Shown piece by piece: positions 1-7,703 of a DNA stretch of 14,343 nt (its first letter is position 1; each line of letters starts with the position of its first letter). The translations under genes and the position numbers were made by a program. Below the pieces are notes generated by a model that was given only the letters and a program-made list of their open reading frames with translations, did not search any database and was not told where the DNA came from. Source of the stretch: Gammaproteobacteria bacterium (GTDB lineage: Bacteria; Pseudomonadota; Gammaproteobacteria; GCA-001735895); NCBI GenBank assembly GCA_021767985.1, contig JAASSH010000009.1, positions 1-14,343 of the forward strand, given 5' to 3'.

Positions 1-1274
1 AAGGCGAGGCCCAGCCGGTCGCGGTCGCCGAGACCGACCCAACAGATACGCGCCGGCAGTCCCTGGAAGCTGATCCGGCTTTGCGCCATGTCGAGCCAGT
101 TGTGCAGGTGGGGGTCGTCTGGAATCAGTTCCTTGACCTTGGCGTCGGTCTTGTAGATATCCTCGGGATCACCTGACAGCGCCACCCAGCGAAACGGTCC
201 GATGCCCCTGCAGAACAGTGGACGAATATAGGCCGGAACAAATCCGGGAAAATCGAACGCTTTTTTAACGCCCTGATCGAAGGCTTCCTGGCGAATGTTG
301 TTTCCATAGTCGACCGTCGCAATGCCCTGGCCATGGAAATCGAGCATCGCCTGCACGTGAACGGCCATCGATTTGCGCGCTTCCGCCGCCACCAGCTCGG
401 GATCTGTGGCACGTTTCATTTCCCACTGTTCCATGGTCCAGCCAATCGGCAGGTAGCCGTTGACAGGATCGTGCGCCGAAGTCTGGTCGGTGACAAGATC
501 CGGCTTTACGCCGCGCCTGACCAGTTCCGGCAGGATTTCACCACCGTTTCCGAGCAGCCCGACCGACAACGCCTCGCCTTTGGCGCAGGCATCTTCGATC
601 ATATGCAGCGCTTCGTCGAGCGATGCGGCACGCTTGTCGAGATACTTGGTTCGCAAACGAAAATCGATGCGCGTTTCGTCACATTCGATACACAGGATGC
701 TGTAGCCGGCCATGGTTGCGGCCAGCGGTTGCGCGCCACCCATGCCGCCGAGCCCCGAAGTAAGGATCCACTTACCGCGGGTGTCGCCGCCGAAGTGCTG
801 GCGCCCTGCCTCGACAAAGGTTTCATAGGTGCCCTGCACGATTCCCTGGCTGCCGATATAAATCCAGGAGCCTGCGGTCATCTGTCCGAACATCATCAGA
901 CCCTTACGATCGAGTTCGTTAAAGTGTTCCCAGTTGGCCCAGGCCGGCACCAGGTTGGAGTTTGCAATCAGTACTCGCGGGGCGTCGACATGAGTTTTGA
1001 AAACCCCGACCGGCTTGCCGGATTGAACCAGCAGGCTTTCGTCGTCATTCAGCTCCTGCAGGCATTCGAGAATCTTGTCGAAACATTCCCAGTTGCGCGC
1101 GGCGCGGCCGATGCCGCCATAAACGATCAACTGTTCCGGTTTCTCGGCCACCTCGGGATCGAGGTTGTTTTGAATCATTCGATAGGGCGCCTCGGTAAGC
1201 CAGCTCTTACAGGTTAACTCGCTACCGCGCGGTGCGCGGATCTTGCGGCTGGTATCGGTTCTGTCTAAAGGCAT
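1..1274 (-). CDS. hutU: Urocanate hydratase (urocanase), C-terminus cut by window edge
   Basis: Second enzyme of histidine degradation: hydrates urocanate to 4-imidazolone-5-propionate in the cytoplasm, using tightly bound NAD+. The frame is open from ATG at 1274 to the window edge (424 complete codons); the family is about 555 residues, so about 130 C-terminal residues lie outside. Family-typical stretches are readable: an N-terminal [13 protein letters not shown] segment, [15 protein letters not shown] near residues 45-60, [15 protein letters not shown] near 206-220, and [11 protein letters not shown] near 406-416. Cys411 in that last motif matches by position the active-site Cys410 reported for the Pseudomonas putida enzyme; I infer this without an alignment. 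A good Shine-Dalgarno (GAGGA) lies about 8 bases before the ATG. It is the third gene of hutI-hutC-hutU, 23 bp after the hutC stop, with no promoter-like sequence or HutC palindrome in that gap, so it is probably read from the hutI promoter. Confidence 0.96.
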   Translation of the reverse strand, partial: MPLDRTDTSRKIRAPRGSELTCKSWLTEAPYRMIQNNLDPEVAEKPEQLIVYGGIGRAARNWECFDKILECLQELNDDESLLVQSGKPVGVFKTHVDAPRVLIANSNLVPAWANWEHFNELDRKGLMMFGQMTAGSWIYIGSQGIVQGTYETFVEAGRQHFGGDTRGKWILTSGLGGMGGAQPLAATMAGYSILCIECDETRIDFRLRTKYLDKRAASLDEALHMIEDACAKGEALSVGLLGNGGEILPELVRRGVKPDLVTDQTSAHDPVNGYLPIGWTMEQWEMKRATDPELVAAEARKSMAVHVQAMLDFHGQGIATVDYGNNIRQEAFDQGVKKAFDFPGFVPAYIRPLFCRGIGPFRWVALSGDPEDIYKTDAKVKELIPDDPHLHNWLDMAQSRISFQGLPARICWVGLGDRDRLGLA

Positions 1275-1297
1275 AATGGTTTCCTCGTACTGGTAAG

Positions 1298-2059
1298 TTA
1301 ACGCAGTTGGTATTCGTCGGTGGCGTAACGCGCGCCGAGCTCGTAGCGCTCGCCGGGATAGGTTAATGTCACATAGGTGACTACCTGGTCGTGTTTCCAG
1401 GTACGCCGGGTTAACTGCAGGCAGGGTTCGCCGGCTTTCATTTCGAGTAATTCACGCGTCTGCTGGTCCGGCAGGGTAGCGCGCACCCGATGCTCCATTT
1501 CGTCGGGCTTGAATTGCCCCAACAGGTAAGCGGTCGCTGTCGTTCGCGTGAAGTCCTGGTGGATAAAGTCGGGCATCGCCTGCGGATTGACGTAACGGGA
1601 TTCGAGCTGCAGCGGCAGTTCGTCCTGGTAATGCACCGCGCGCAGTCGATAAAGGGGTACATCGTCCGCAACCTGCATCAGTTCGGTGACCGTTCGGCCG
1701 GCGTAAACCGATTCCTGGCTCAGCACTCTGGACCGGTGGCGACCGCCACCCTGCTCGATTTCGAGCGCGATGTCCTGCAACTCTATCAGGCTTGCATGGC
1801 GCGGCCTTTCGGCAACGAACGAACCGAGGCCGTGCACCCGATTAATCAATCCCGCCTGGGTCAGTTCGCGCAACGCGCGGTTGATCGTCATGCGGCTGAC
1901 ATCGAGCGCGGCGACCAGGTCGTTTTCCGACGGCAACTTCTGCCCGGCGACCCAATCACCGCTGGTGATACGCTGTTCGATCAACTGCTTGATCTGGCGG
2001 TAGATCGGTTCTGGCGCCGACTTGCTGATATCATCGAAGCTGTCGAGCATCGCGCTCAT
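1298..2059 (-). CDS. hutC: HutC, GntR-family (HutC/UTRA) histidine-utilisation repressor
   Basis: Cytoplasmic transcriptional repressor of the hut genes; in studied relatives urocanate is the inducer that releases it from DNA. The 253-aa product has an N-terminal GntR winged helix (about residues 15-85, containing [34 protein letters not shown] and a [10 protein letters not shown] wing). A C-terminal UTRA effector domain spans about 95-245, with [22 protein letters not shown] in its middle, and length is normal for HutC. The ATG at 2057-2059 overlaps the hutI TGA at 2056-2058 (ATGA), which implies translational coupling. A second in-frame ATG three codons downstream is possible, but the first is preceded by GGGG at suitable spacing. 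The only HutC-type palindrome seen lies upstream of hutI (3297-3316), so hutC should repress its own operon. Specificity for hut is inferred from context and family. Confidence 0.95.
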   Translation of the reverse strand: MSAMLDSFDDISKSAPEPIYRQIKQLIEQRITSGDWVAGQKLPSENDLVAALDVSRMTINRALRELTQAGLINRVHGLGSFVAERPRHASLIELQDIALEIEQGGGRHRSRVLSQESVYAGRTVTELMQVADDVPLYRLRAVHYQDELPLQLESRYVNPQAMPDFIHQDFTRTTATAYLLGQFKPDEMEHRVRATLPDQQTRELLEMKAGEPCLQLTRRTWKHDQVVTYVTLTYPGERYELGARYATDEYQLR

Positions 2060-3279
2060 TGGAAGACCCCACGGTCGCGCCAGTTCCCGGCCTGCATCAC
2101 CGCCGCGCAGGGATTAATGCCAAGTCGATAACTCAGCATCGCCGGTCGAGCGACGTCCCAGATCACGATGTCGGCCTGTTTGCCGCATTCGAGCGAACCG
2201 ATATCGTCCGCGAGACCCAGCGCCTTCGCCGCGTTGAGCGTAACGCCGCGCAGCGCCTCGGCCGGGGTCATGCGAAACAGTGTGCAGGCCATGTTCATGA
2301 TCAGCAGCAATGAATGTACCGGTGAGCTGCCCGGGTTGGCGTCCGTGGCCAGCGCGATCGCTACCCGGTGCTCGCGCAATGCGTCGATCGGCGGTAGCCG
2401 GGTTTCACGCAGCACGTAATAGGCACCGGGCAATAACACCGCCACGGTGTCGCTGGCGGCGAGTTGCGCGACGTCCTCGGGATTCAGGTACTCCAGGTGG
2501 TCTACGGACAGCGCACCGCGGCGGGCAGCCATCACGGCACCGCCCAGATCGCTTAACTGTTCGACATGCGCCTTTATCGGCAGGCCTAAATCCTGCGCGC
2601 AGGCGAGTACCCTTTCACCCTGCTTCAGATCGAAGGCGATCGACTCGATGAACACGTCGACCGCATCCACCAGACCCTCGTGCTGCGCCTGTGGCAGCAT
2701 TTCTTCACACACCAGCGCGATGTACTCGTCGGCGCGCCCCTCGTACTCCGCCGGCAGCGCATGCGCACCGAGGAAGCTTTTGCGGACACGCAGGCCAAGC
2801 TCGTCGGCAAGCCTGGCCGCAACGCGCAGCATCTTGATTTCATTCTCGGTGTCGAGCCCGTAACCCGACTTGATTTCCAGCGTGGTCACGCCTTCGGCCA
2901 GCAGGGCCCTGATTCGCGGCAAAGCTTCGGCAAAAAGTTGTTGTTCGCTGGCCTGGCGGGTCGCATTAACCGTCGATACGATACCCCCGCCTTGCGCCGC
3001 AATTTCGGCATAGCTTGCGCCCTCGAGCCTTAATTCGAATTCGTCGGCGCGATCGCCACCGTAAACCAGGTGTGTATGACAGTCGATCAGTCCCGGTGTC
3101 AGCAGCCGTTGTTGACAGTCGACTATCTCGGCGCCCTCCGTCTCGGGCAGCTCTGCCATGTCTCCGAGCCAGGTAATCCGATCGCCGTCGACCAGCAACG
3201 CGGCCTGCTGACGCAGCCCGTAGCCGGTTTCACCCTGCAGGGTTGCCAGGGTTGCGTTGGTGAACAGAGTTTGAGACAT
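2056..3279 (-). CDS. hutI: Imidazolonepropionase
   Basis: Third step of histidine degradation: hydrolyses 4-imidazolone-5-propionate to N-formimino-L-glutamate. It is a metal-dependent enzyme of the amidohydrolase superfamily. The 407-aa product has the usual length and layout: a small N-terminal beta domain, then [19 protein letters not shown] with the metal-binding HxH at His68 and His70. KSGYGLDTE, a His in HVEQLS, DHLEYL and the catalytic-region [14 protein letters not shown] follow. First gene of the leftward hut operon; its TGA overlaps the hutC ATG by 4 bp. The start ATG (3277-3279) has no clear Shine-Dalgarno. A TACAAT box only about 8 bases upstream suggests an extremely short leader or leaderless transcript. 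The HutC-like palindrome begins 18 bp upstream of the start. Confidence 0.97.
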   Translation of the reverse strand: MSQTLFTNATLATLQGETGYGLRQQAALLVDGDRITWLGDMAELPETEGAEIVDCQQRLLTPGLIDCHTHLVYGGDRADEFELRLEGASYAEIAAQGGGIVSTVNATRQASEQQLFAEALPRIRALLAEGVTTLEIKSGYGLDTENEIKMLRVAARLADELGLRVRKSFLGAHALPAEYEGRADEYIALVCEEMLPQAQHEGLVDAVDVFIESIAFDLKQGERVLACAQDLGLPIKAHVEQLSDLGGAVMAARRGALSVDHLEYLNPEDVAQLAASDTVAVLLPGAYYVLRETRLPPIDALREHRVAIALATDANPGSSPVHSLLLIMNMACTLFRMTPAEALRGVTLNAAKALGLADDIGSLECGKQADIVIWDVARPAMLSYRLGINPCAAVMQAGNWRDRGVFQ

Positions 3280-3301
3280 TAGCGCTATTGTAGCCTATAC
3301 T
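3271..3301 (+). promoter_or_regulatory. Candidate sigma70 promoter for hutF-hutH-hutG
   Basis: TTGAGA (3271-3276, one mismatch from TTGACA) and TATACT (3296-3301, one mismatch from TATAAT) are separated by 19 bases, slightly longer than optimal. The -10 overlaps the left edge of the HutC palindrome and the predicted start point (about 3308) falls inside it, so repressor binding would block transcription. The -35 lies inside the start of hutI. Other arrangements are possible, so this is a weak call. Confidence 0.35.
3287..3292 (-). promoter_or_regulatory. Candidate -10 box for hutI-hutC-hutU
   Basis: On the minus strand this reads TACAAT, one mismatch from TATAAT, 7 bases upstream of the hutI ATG. 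No good -35 is found at 16-18 bp; TTGTAT inside the operator is only 14 bp upstream. If it is used, transcription would start almost at the hutI ATG, giving little or no leader. Confidence 0.3.
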
Positions 3302-3316
3302 TGTATATACAAGTAT
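3297..3316. promoter_or_regulatory. Probable HutC operator, perfect 20-bp palindrome in the hutI/hutF divergent promoter region
   Basis: ATACTTGTATATACAAGTAT is a perfect inverted repeat, with ATACTTGTAT followed directly by its complement. Its core TGTA-TA-TACA matches the TGTA-N2-TACA half-sites described for HutC in Pseudomonas. It lies in the only gap between the divergent hutI and hutF genes, so one bound HutC dimer could silence both arms. I saw no second TGTA-N2-TACA in the other intergenic gaps. The assignment rests on symmetry, motif and position, without binding data. Confidence 0.85.
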
Positions 3317-3363
3317 GGTACGCTGGATTTTACGCAAACGCAACAGGGTTCACCGATCTGGGT

Positions 3364-4728
3364 ATGACGACAAAAATCTGGGCTGCCTCCGCGCTGCTGG
3401 CCACTGGCTGGGCAGACTCGGTCGAAGTAAGTATCGATGACAACGGCGATATCGACGCAATTGCGCCGGATACGGACTACATTTCGGGCGCCAGGGTCGA
3501 AGTACTGATCCCGGCGGTGCCGAACGTGCACTCGCACGCGCATCAGCGCGCGATGGCGGGACTCGGCGAACGCGCCGGCAACAAGGAAGACAGTTTCTGG
3601 ACCTGGCGCAAGGTCATGTACCACTACCTGGAGCGAATCCAGCCCGACCATCTGCACCACATCGCGGCGCAGCTCTACCTCGAGATGCTCAAGTCGGGCT
3701 ATAGTTGCGTCGGCGAATTCCAGTACCTGCATCACGATATCGCCGGCCAGGCTTACGCCAACCCCGCGGAAATGAGTCTGCAATGTCTGCAGGCGGCACG
3801 CAGTGTCGGTCTCGGATTTACCGCGCTGCCGGTCTTGTATCGCTACGGCGGATTTGGCAGCGCCGAGCCACTCGACGGCCAGAAGCGATTTATCAACCAG
3901 GCCGACGGCTTTGTCGGGATTGTCGAGTCGCTGCAGCAGGCGACCGTCGGTGACGCTAACGCCGCGGTCGGTATCGCTCCGCATTCGCTACGCGCGATCG
4001 ACCGGGAATTGCTGAGCGACGTCATCGGCGGCCTCGATCAGCTGGCGGCGATTCATATTCACATTGCCGAGCAAACCAAAGAAGTCGAGGATTGCCTCGC
4101 GTGGAGTGGCCAGCGCCCGGTGGCCTGGCTGCTGGATAATTTCGACGTGAATTCCGACTGGTGCCTGATTCACGCCACGCATATGGACGCGGCCGAGACT
4201 CGCAGCATGGCCGACAGCGGTTGCGTCGCCGGGCTGTGCCCGACCACCGAGGCTAATCTCGGCGACGGTTTTTTCAACGCGTTGGACTACCTGGGGCAAC
4301 AGGGCCGTTGGGCGATCGGATCCGACAGCCATATATCGATCGACCCGGTGGAAGAACTGCGCTGGCTCGAATACGGCATGCGGCTGCAGACGCGACGGCG
4401 CAACCTGCTGGCGTCGAGCACGACGGCAAATACCGGCCGCAGCCTGCTCGATGCGGCGCTTGCCGGCGGCGCACGGGCCTGCGGAAGGGCGATCGGCAGC
4501 ATCGCACCGGGGTGCCGCGCCGACCTGCTGGTGCTGGATTGCGATCACCCGCGACTCTACGGCCGCCGGCGCGATGACCTGATCGACAGCTGGATATTCT
4601 CAGGCAACGAAAACCTGGTGCGAGACGTCTATATTGGCGGCAAGCGGCTGATTGCCGACGGCCATCACGCCAACGAAGACATGATTGCGCAAAATTACCG
4701 TGATACGCTCGATCAATTGGCCGGCTAG
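3364..4728 (+). CDS. hutF: Formimidoylglutamate deiminase (N-formimino-L-glutamate iminohydrolase)
   Basis: Fourth step of the five-step Hut route: converts N-formimino-L-glutamate to N-formyl-L-glutamate and ammonia. It is a zinc-dependent amidohydrolase-superfamily deiminase. The 454-aa product aligns end to end by eye with remembered Pseudomonas HutF: N-terminal ALLATGWADSVEVSID, metal-binding HxH in VHSHAHQRAMAGL (His56, His58), DSFWTWRKVMY, HIAEQTKEV, CLIHATH, TEANLGDG, GSDSHISI and EELRWLEYG. The usual motif, as I recall it, is HSHAFQRA; here His60 replaces Phe, beside the metal site. The ATG at 3364 is chosen because translation begins there as in homologues; the frame stays open upstream to a TTG at 3301, but that part lies in the operator. 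The Shine-Dalgarno is weak. hutH follows after 9 bp, so the two are surely co-transcribed. Confidence 0.96.
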   Translation: MTTKIWAASALLATGWADSVEVSIDDNGDIDAIAPDTDYISGARVEVLIPAVPNVHSHAHQRAMAGLGERAGNKEDSFWTWRKVMYHYLERIQPDHLHHIAAQLYLEMLKSGYSCVGEFQYLHHDIAGQAYANPAEMSLQCLQAARSVGLGFTALPVLYRYGGFGSAEPLDGQKRFINQADGFVGIVESLQQATVGDANAAVGIAPHSLRAIDRELLSDVIGGLDQLAAIHIHIAEQTKEVEDCLAWSGQRPVAWLLDNFDVNSDWCLIHATHMDAAETRSMADSGCVAGLCPTTEANLGDGFFNALDYLGQQGRWAIGSDSHISIDPVEELRWLEYGMRLQTRRRNLLASSTTANTGRSLLDAALAGGARACGRAIGSIAPGCRADLLVLDCDHPRLYGRRRDDLIDSWIFSGNENLVRDVYIGGKRLIADGHHANEDMIAQNYRDTLDQLAG

Positions 4729-4737
4729 GAGACAACT

Positions 4738-6285
4738 GTGGCAAAGTCTTTGTTATTGACCCCGGGCTCGACGCGCCTGACCGAACTGCGCCATATCTAC
4801 CGCCAGAACCTGAGCGCCGATCTCAACGATGCCTGCAGATCCAGGGTCGATGCGGCCGCACAGGTAGTCGCCGGGGCTGCCCAGAACGATACACCGGTTT
4901 ACGGCATCAACACCGGTTTCGGCAAACTGGCCAGCACGCGGATTCCCGCAGAGCAGACCTCGCAACTGCAGCGCAATCTGATTCTGTCGCATTGCTGCGG
5001 CGTGGGCGCGCCATTGCCGCGTGCGGTGGTGCGGCTGATCATGGTACTCAAGATGCTGTCGCTGGGGCGTGGCGCCTCGGGCGTGCGCTGGGAGATCATC
5101 GAGCGCCTGCAAACCATGCTGCGCCTCGACATCATGCCGTTGATACCGGGCCAGGGCTCGGTCGGCGCCTCGGGTGACCTGGCGCCGCTGGCGCACCTGA
5201 CCGCGGCAATGATCGGCGAAGGTCACGTATTTTACCGGGACGACAAGATGCCGGCGGCCGAGGCGCTCAAGGCCGCCGGGCTCGAACCGCTGGAGCTGGG
5301 CCCCAAGGAAGGCCTGGGAATGATCAACGGCACCCAGGTTTCGACCGCGCTCGCGCTCGCCGGCCTGTTCGACGCCTGGAACCTCGCCCAGGCGGCGTTG
5401 GTTTCCGGCGCGCTGACCACCGACGCGCTGATGGGTTCGACGCGCCCGTTTCGCTCCGAGATTCACGCACTGCGCGGGCTGCAGGGTCAAATCGACGCCG
5501 CGCTGAGTTTACGCAGGTTGCTCGAAGGCTCGGAGATCCGCGAATCGCACCGCGTCGACGACGAGCGCGTGCAGGATCCGTACAGCGTCCGTTGCCAGCC
5601 GCAGGTCATGGGCGCCTGCCTCGACCAGTTCCGCCAGGTCGCGAGAACGCTAGAGATCGAAGCCAACGCGGTGACCGATAATCCGATCGTGGTAATTGAA
5701 GATGGTGCGATACTGTCGGGCGGCAATTTTCACGCCGAGCCGGTTGCCTTTGGCGCCGACCAGTGTGCACTGGCAATCGCCGAGATCGGTTCCATCGCTG
5801 CTCGCCGCATCGCAACCGCGGTCGATCCGGCCCAAAACTTCGGTCTGCCGGCGTTTATTTCGCCCGATCCAGGACTCAATTCCGGTTTCATGGTCGCGGA
5901 AGTAACCGCAGCGGCGCTGATGGCGGAAAACAAGCAGCGGGCGGCACCCTGTTCGATCGACTCGACTCCGACCAGCGCCAACCAGGAAGACCATGTCTCC
6001 ATGGCCTGTCATGCGGCTCGACGGCTCGGCGAGATGAATCACAACCTGGCGCATATCCTCGCCATCGAGCTGTTGATTGCGGTACAGGGCGTCGAGTTTC
6101 GCGCTCCTACAAAAACCAGCCCACGGCTGATCCGGGTAATGCGCAAGATCCGGACCGCGGTGGCACCGCTCGAAGGTGATCGCTACCTGGCTGACGATAT
6201 CGAGGCAATCAAGCAGATGGTAATGCAACGCAGCATCATCGCCGCGCTCGATGAAGACGGGCTGCTGCCGCGACTGCAGCCATGA
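4738..6285 (+). CDS. hutH: Histidine ammonia-lyase (histidase)
   Basis: First, committed step of the pathway: removes ammonia from L-histidine to give trans-urocanate, which is also the expected inducer for HutC. The 515-aa product is of normal length. The Ala144-Ser145-Gly146 triad in [14 protein letters not shown] forms the MIO electrophilic cofactor by self-cyclisation. The catalytic Tyr55 lies in [40 protein letters not shown], a [20 protein letters not shown] segment, TDNPIV and [10 protein letters not shown] are also present. The start is GTG at 4738, supported by a good AGGAG overlapping the hutF stop at the usual spacing. The TGA at 6283-6285 overlaps the hutG ATG, giving translational coupling. 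Confidence 0.98.
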   Translation: MAKSLLLTPGSTRLTELRHIYRQNLSADLNDACRSRVDAAAQVVAGAAQNDTPVYGINTGFGKLASTRIPAEQTSQLQRNLILSHCCGVGAPLPRAVVRLIMVLKMLSLGRGASGVRWEIIERLQTMLRLDIMPLIPGQGSVGASGDLAPLAHLTAAMIGEGHVFYRDDKMPAAEALKAAGLEPLELGPKEGLGMINGTQVSTALALAGLFDAWNLAQAALVSGALTTDALMGSTRPFRSEIHALRGLQGQIDAALSLRRLLEGSEIRESHRVDDERVQDPYSVRCQPQVMGACLDQFRQVARTLEIEANAVTDNPIVVIEDGAILSGGNFHAEPVAFGADQCALAIAEIGSIAARRIATAVDPAQNFGLPAFISPDPGLNSGFMVAEVTAAALMAENKQRAAPCSIDSTPTSANQEDHVSMACHAARRLGEMNHNLAHILAIELLIAVQGVEFRAPTKTSPRLIRVMRKIRTAVAPLEGDRYLADDIEAIKQMVMQRSIIAALDEDGLLPRLQP

Positions 6286-7064
6286 AACCGGAAGTGACGC
6301 CTGGCCAGGGGCCGTTGCTGCTGGCCCAGCCGCACGGAGGCCTCGAGATACCCGACTCGATTTTTTCGCGGCTCAATCCAAAGGGGCAGGCGCGTGCCGA
6401 TACCGACTGGCATATCACCCGCCTGTATGCAGGCCTGGTCCCCGACGTGACCATCGTCAGCACCCCGGTGCATCGCTACGTAATCGACGCCAACCGCGAT
6501 CCGTCGGACCAGTCGCTCTACCCCGGCCAGAACACAACCAGCCTGTGCCCAACCACCACTTTTGACGGCGAAGAAATCTACCTTCCCGGTCAGTCGCCTT
6601 CGGACGACGAAGTTCAGGAGCGGCAGCGGCGCTATCACCAGCCCTACCACGATGCCCTGCAGGCACAACTCGAGCGCATTCATCAGCTGCACGGCTTCGC
6701 CATTCTGTATGATTGCCACTCGATACGTTCACTCGTGCCCTATTTATTCGAAGGCAGGCTGCCTGATTTCAACATCGGCACCAATAGTGGCCAAAGTTGC
6801 AGCCCCCTGATCGAAACCACGGTGCACGCGGTTTGCGACGATGCGCAGGACTACTCCGTGGTAACCAACGGCCGCTTCAAGGGCGGCTGGACCACGCGCC
6901 ACTATGGCGAACCCGGGCGCGGCCGGCACGCGATTCAGATGGAGCTGGCACAAAGCAATTACATGCAGGAACAGACGCCCTGGCACTACGATACAGACAA
7001 GGCCGGGCGGCTTCGTGTTATTCTAACGGCTATTTTGCAAAACCTGATTCGTATTTTCGACTAG
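6282..7064 (+). CDS. hutG: N-formylglutamate deformylase (N-formylglutamate amidohydrolase)
   Basis: Last step of the HutF-dependent route: hydrolyses N-formyl-L-glutamate to L-glutamate and formate. The 260-aa product has the deformylase family pattern. PHGG (His18) lies near the N-terminus, then [56 protein letters not shown] (Asp144, His146), [26 protein letters not shown] and [13 protein letters not shown]. This is not the ureohydrolase (formiminoglutamase) that shares the hutG name in four-step organisms, and its pairing with hutF agrees with that. The ATG is inside the hutH stop (ATGA). Confidence 0.96.
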   Translation: MKPEVTPGQGPLLLAQPHGGLEIPDSIFSRLNPKGQARADTDWHITRLYAGLVPDVTIVSTPVHRYVIDANRDPSDQSLYPGQNTTSLCPTTTFDGEEIYLPGQSPSDDEVQERQRRYHQPYHDALQAQLERIHQLHGFAILYDCHSIRSLVPYLFEGRLPDFNIGTNSGQSCSPLIETTVHAVCDDAQDYSVVTNGRFKGGWTTRHYGEPGRGRHAIQMELAQSNYMQEQTPWHYDTDKAGRLRVILTAILQNLIRIFD

Positions 7065-7078
7065 GCCTCTATTTTCAA

Positions 7079-7669
7079 ATGCTGCAGATCACCAAGAAAC
7101 CCATCGGTATGGGCAAGGAGCGCATGTGCTTCGTGCATCCCGAGGACCCGCGCCTTGCCATCAAGATCGCCAGGGAAGAGGTCAGCCAGCAGTCGCAACG
7201 CGAAATCAAGTTCTACCGCAAGCTGGAAAAACGGGGCGGCGTGCATGACCGTCATATTCCCGGGTTTCACGGTCTCTGCGAAACCAATCGCGGCGTCGGC
7301 ATCGTCGTCGACCTGATTCGTAACTACGATGGCGAAATCGCGCGGCCGCTGAACTGGTACCTCGCCCAGGGGTATCCGATCGAGGAGTTCGAGCCTTCGC
7401 TGGAAGAGCTGAAACAGTCGTTTCTGCAAAACCTGATCATCTTCAATCACGACATGACCATCGGCAACCTGCTGGTGCAGAAGCTATCAGCCACCAAGGT
7501 TCGCATCGTCGCAATCGACGGGCTCGGCGACGTGGTCGCGATTGACTGGCTCGACAACTTTTCTTTCCTGGTACGGCGCAAGATAGAACGCCGCTGGCAG
7601 CGCTTTATGGAACGCCTGTACCTCAGTCGCGAGGTGCGCCAGCAGCGCGAAGCGGCGGAACAGGAATAA
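7079..7669 (+). CDS. YrbL-family protein with protein-kinase-like residues
   Basis: The 196-aa product resembles the YrbL family (E. coli YrbL is about 210 aa, PhoP- and BasR-regulated, without a settled biochemical role). Kinase-like signatures are visible in the right order. LAIKIARE carries a beta3-type lysine (Lys29). GIVVDLI resembles a hinge. NHDMTIGNLLV contains HDxxxxN (His124, Asp125, Asn130) like a catalytic loop, and VAIDGLGD (Asp147-Gly148, Asp151) resembles the metal-binding DFG/DxD segment. An active phosphotransferase is therefore possible; no glycine-rich loop is obvious beyond GMGKE near residues 10-14. The C-terminus is highly basic and then Gln/Glu-rich. It begins 14 bp after hutG, probably in the same transcript, with only a weak Shine-Dalgarno. 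Its role next to hut genes is unknown. Confidence 0.82.
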   Translation: MLQITKKPIGMGKERMCFVHPEDPRLAIKIAREEVSQQSQREIKFYRKLEKRGGVHDRHIPGFHGLCETNRGVGIVVDLIRNYDGEIARPLNWYLAQGYPIEEFEPSLEELKQSFLQNLIIFNHDMTIGNLLVQKLSATKVRIVAIDGLGDVVAIDWLDNFSFLVRRKIERRWQRFMERLYLSREVRQQREAAEQE

Positions 7670-7703
7670 CCATCAGAACACGTTGTTTAGTTAAAAAACA
7701 AGC

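Noticed and set aside
333..1217. Long plus-strand open frame (294 codons) across hutU
   Set aside because: It lies antisense to a clear urocanase frame, has no recognisable protein features and is explained by the GC-rich codon use of hutU.
3301..3363. Upstream TTG start for hutF at 3301
   Set aside because: It would make the operator part of the coding sequence and add 21 residues (MYIQVWYAGFYANA...) not expected in HutF; the ATG at 3364 matches the family N-terminus.
5071..5091. Second Ala-Ser-Gly in HutH (GRGASGVRW) as a possible extra MIO site
   Set aside because: The MIO-forming triad is the one in [14 protein letters not shown] (144-146); the earlier occurrence corresponds to the conserved SGVR helix and is coincidental.
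7683..7701. AT-rich inverted repeat (TTGTTT ... AAACAA) between yrbL and the oxidoreductase gene
   Set aside because: The stem is only six A/T-dominated pairs with no G+C core and no following T-run on the plus strand, so neither a terminator nor an operator can be supported.
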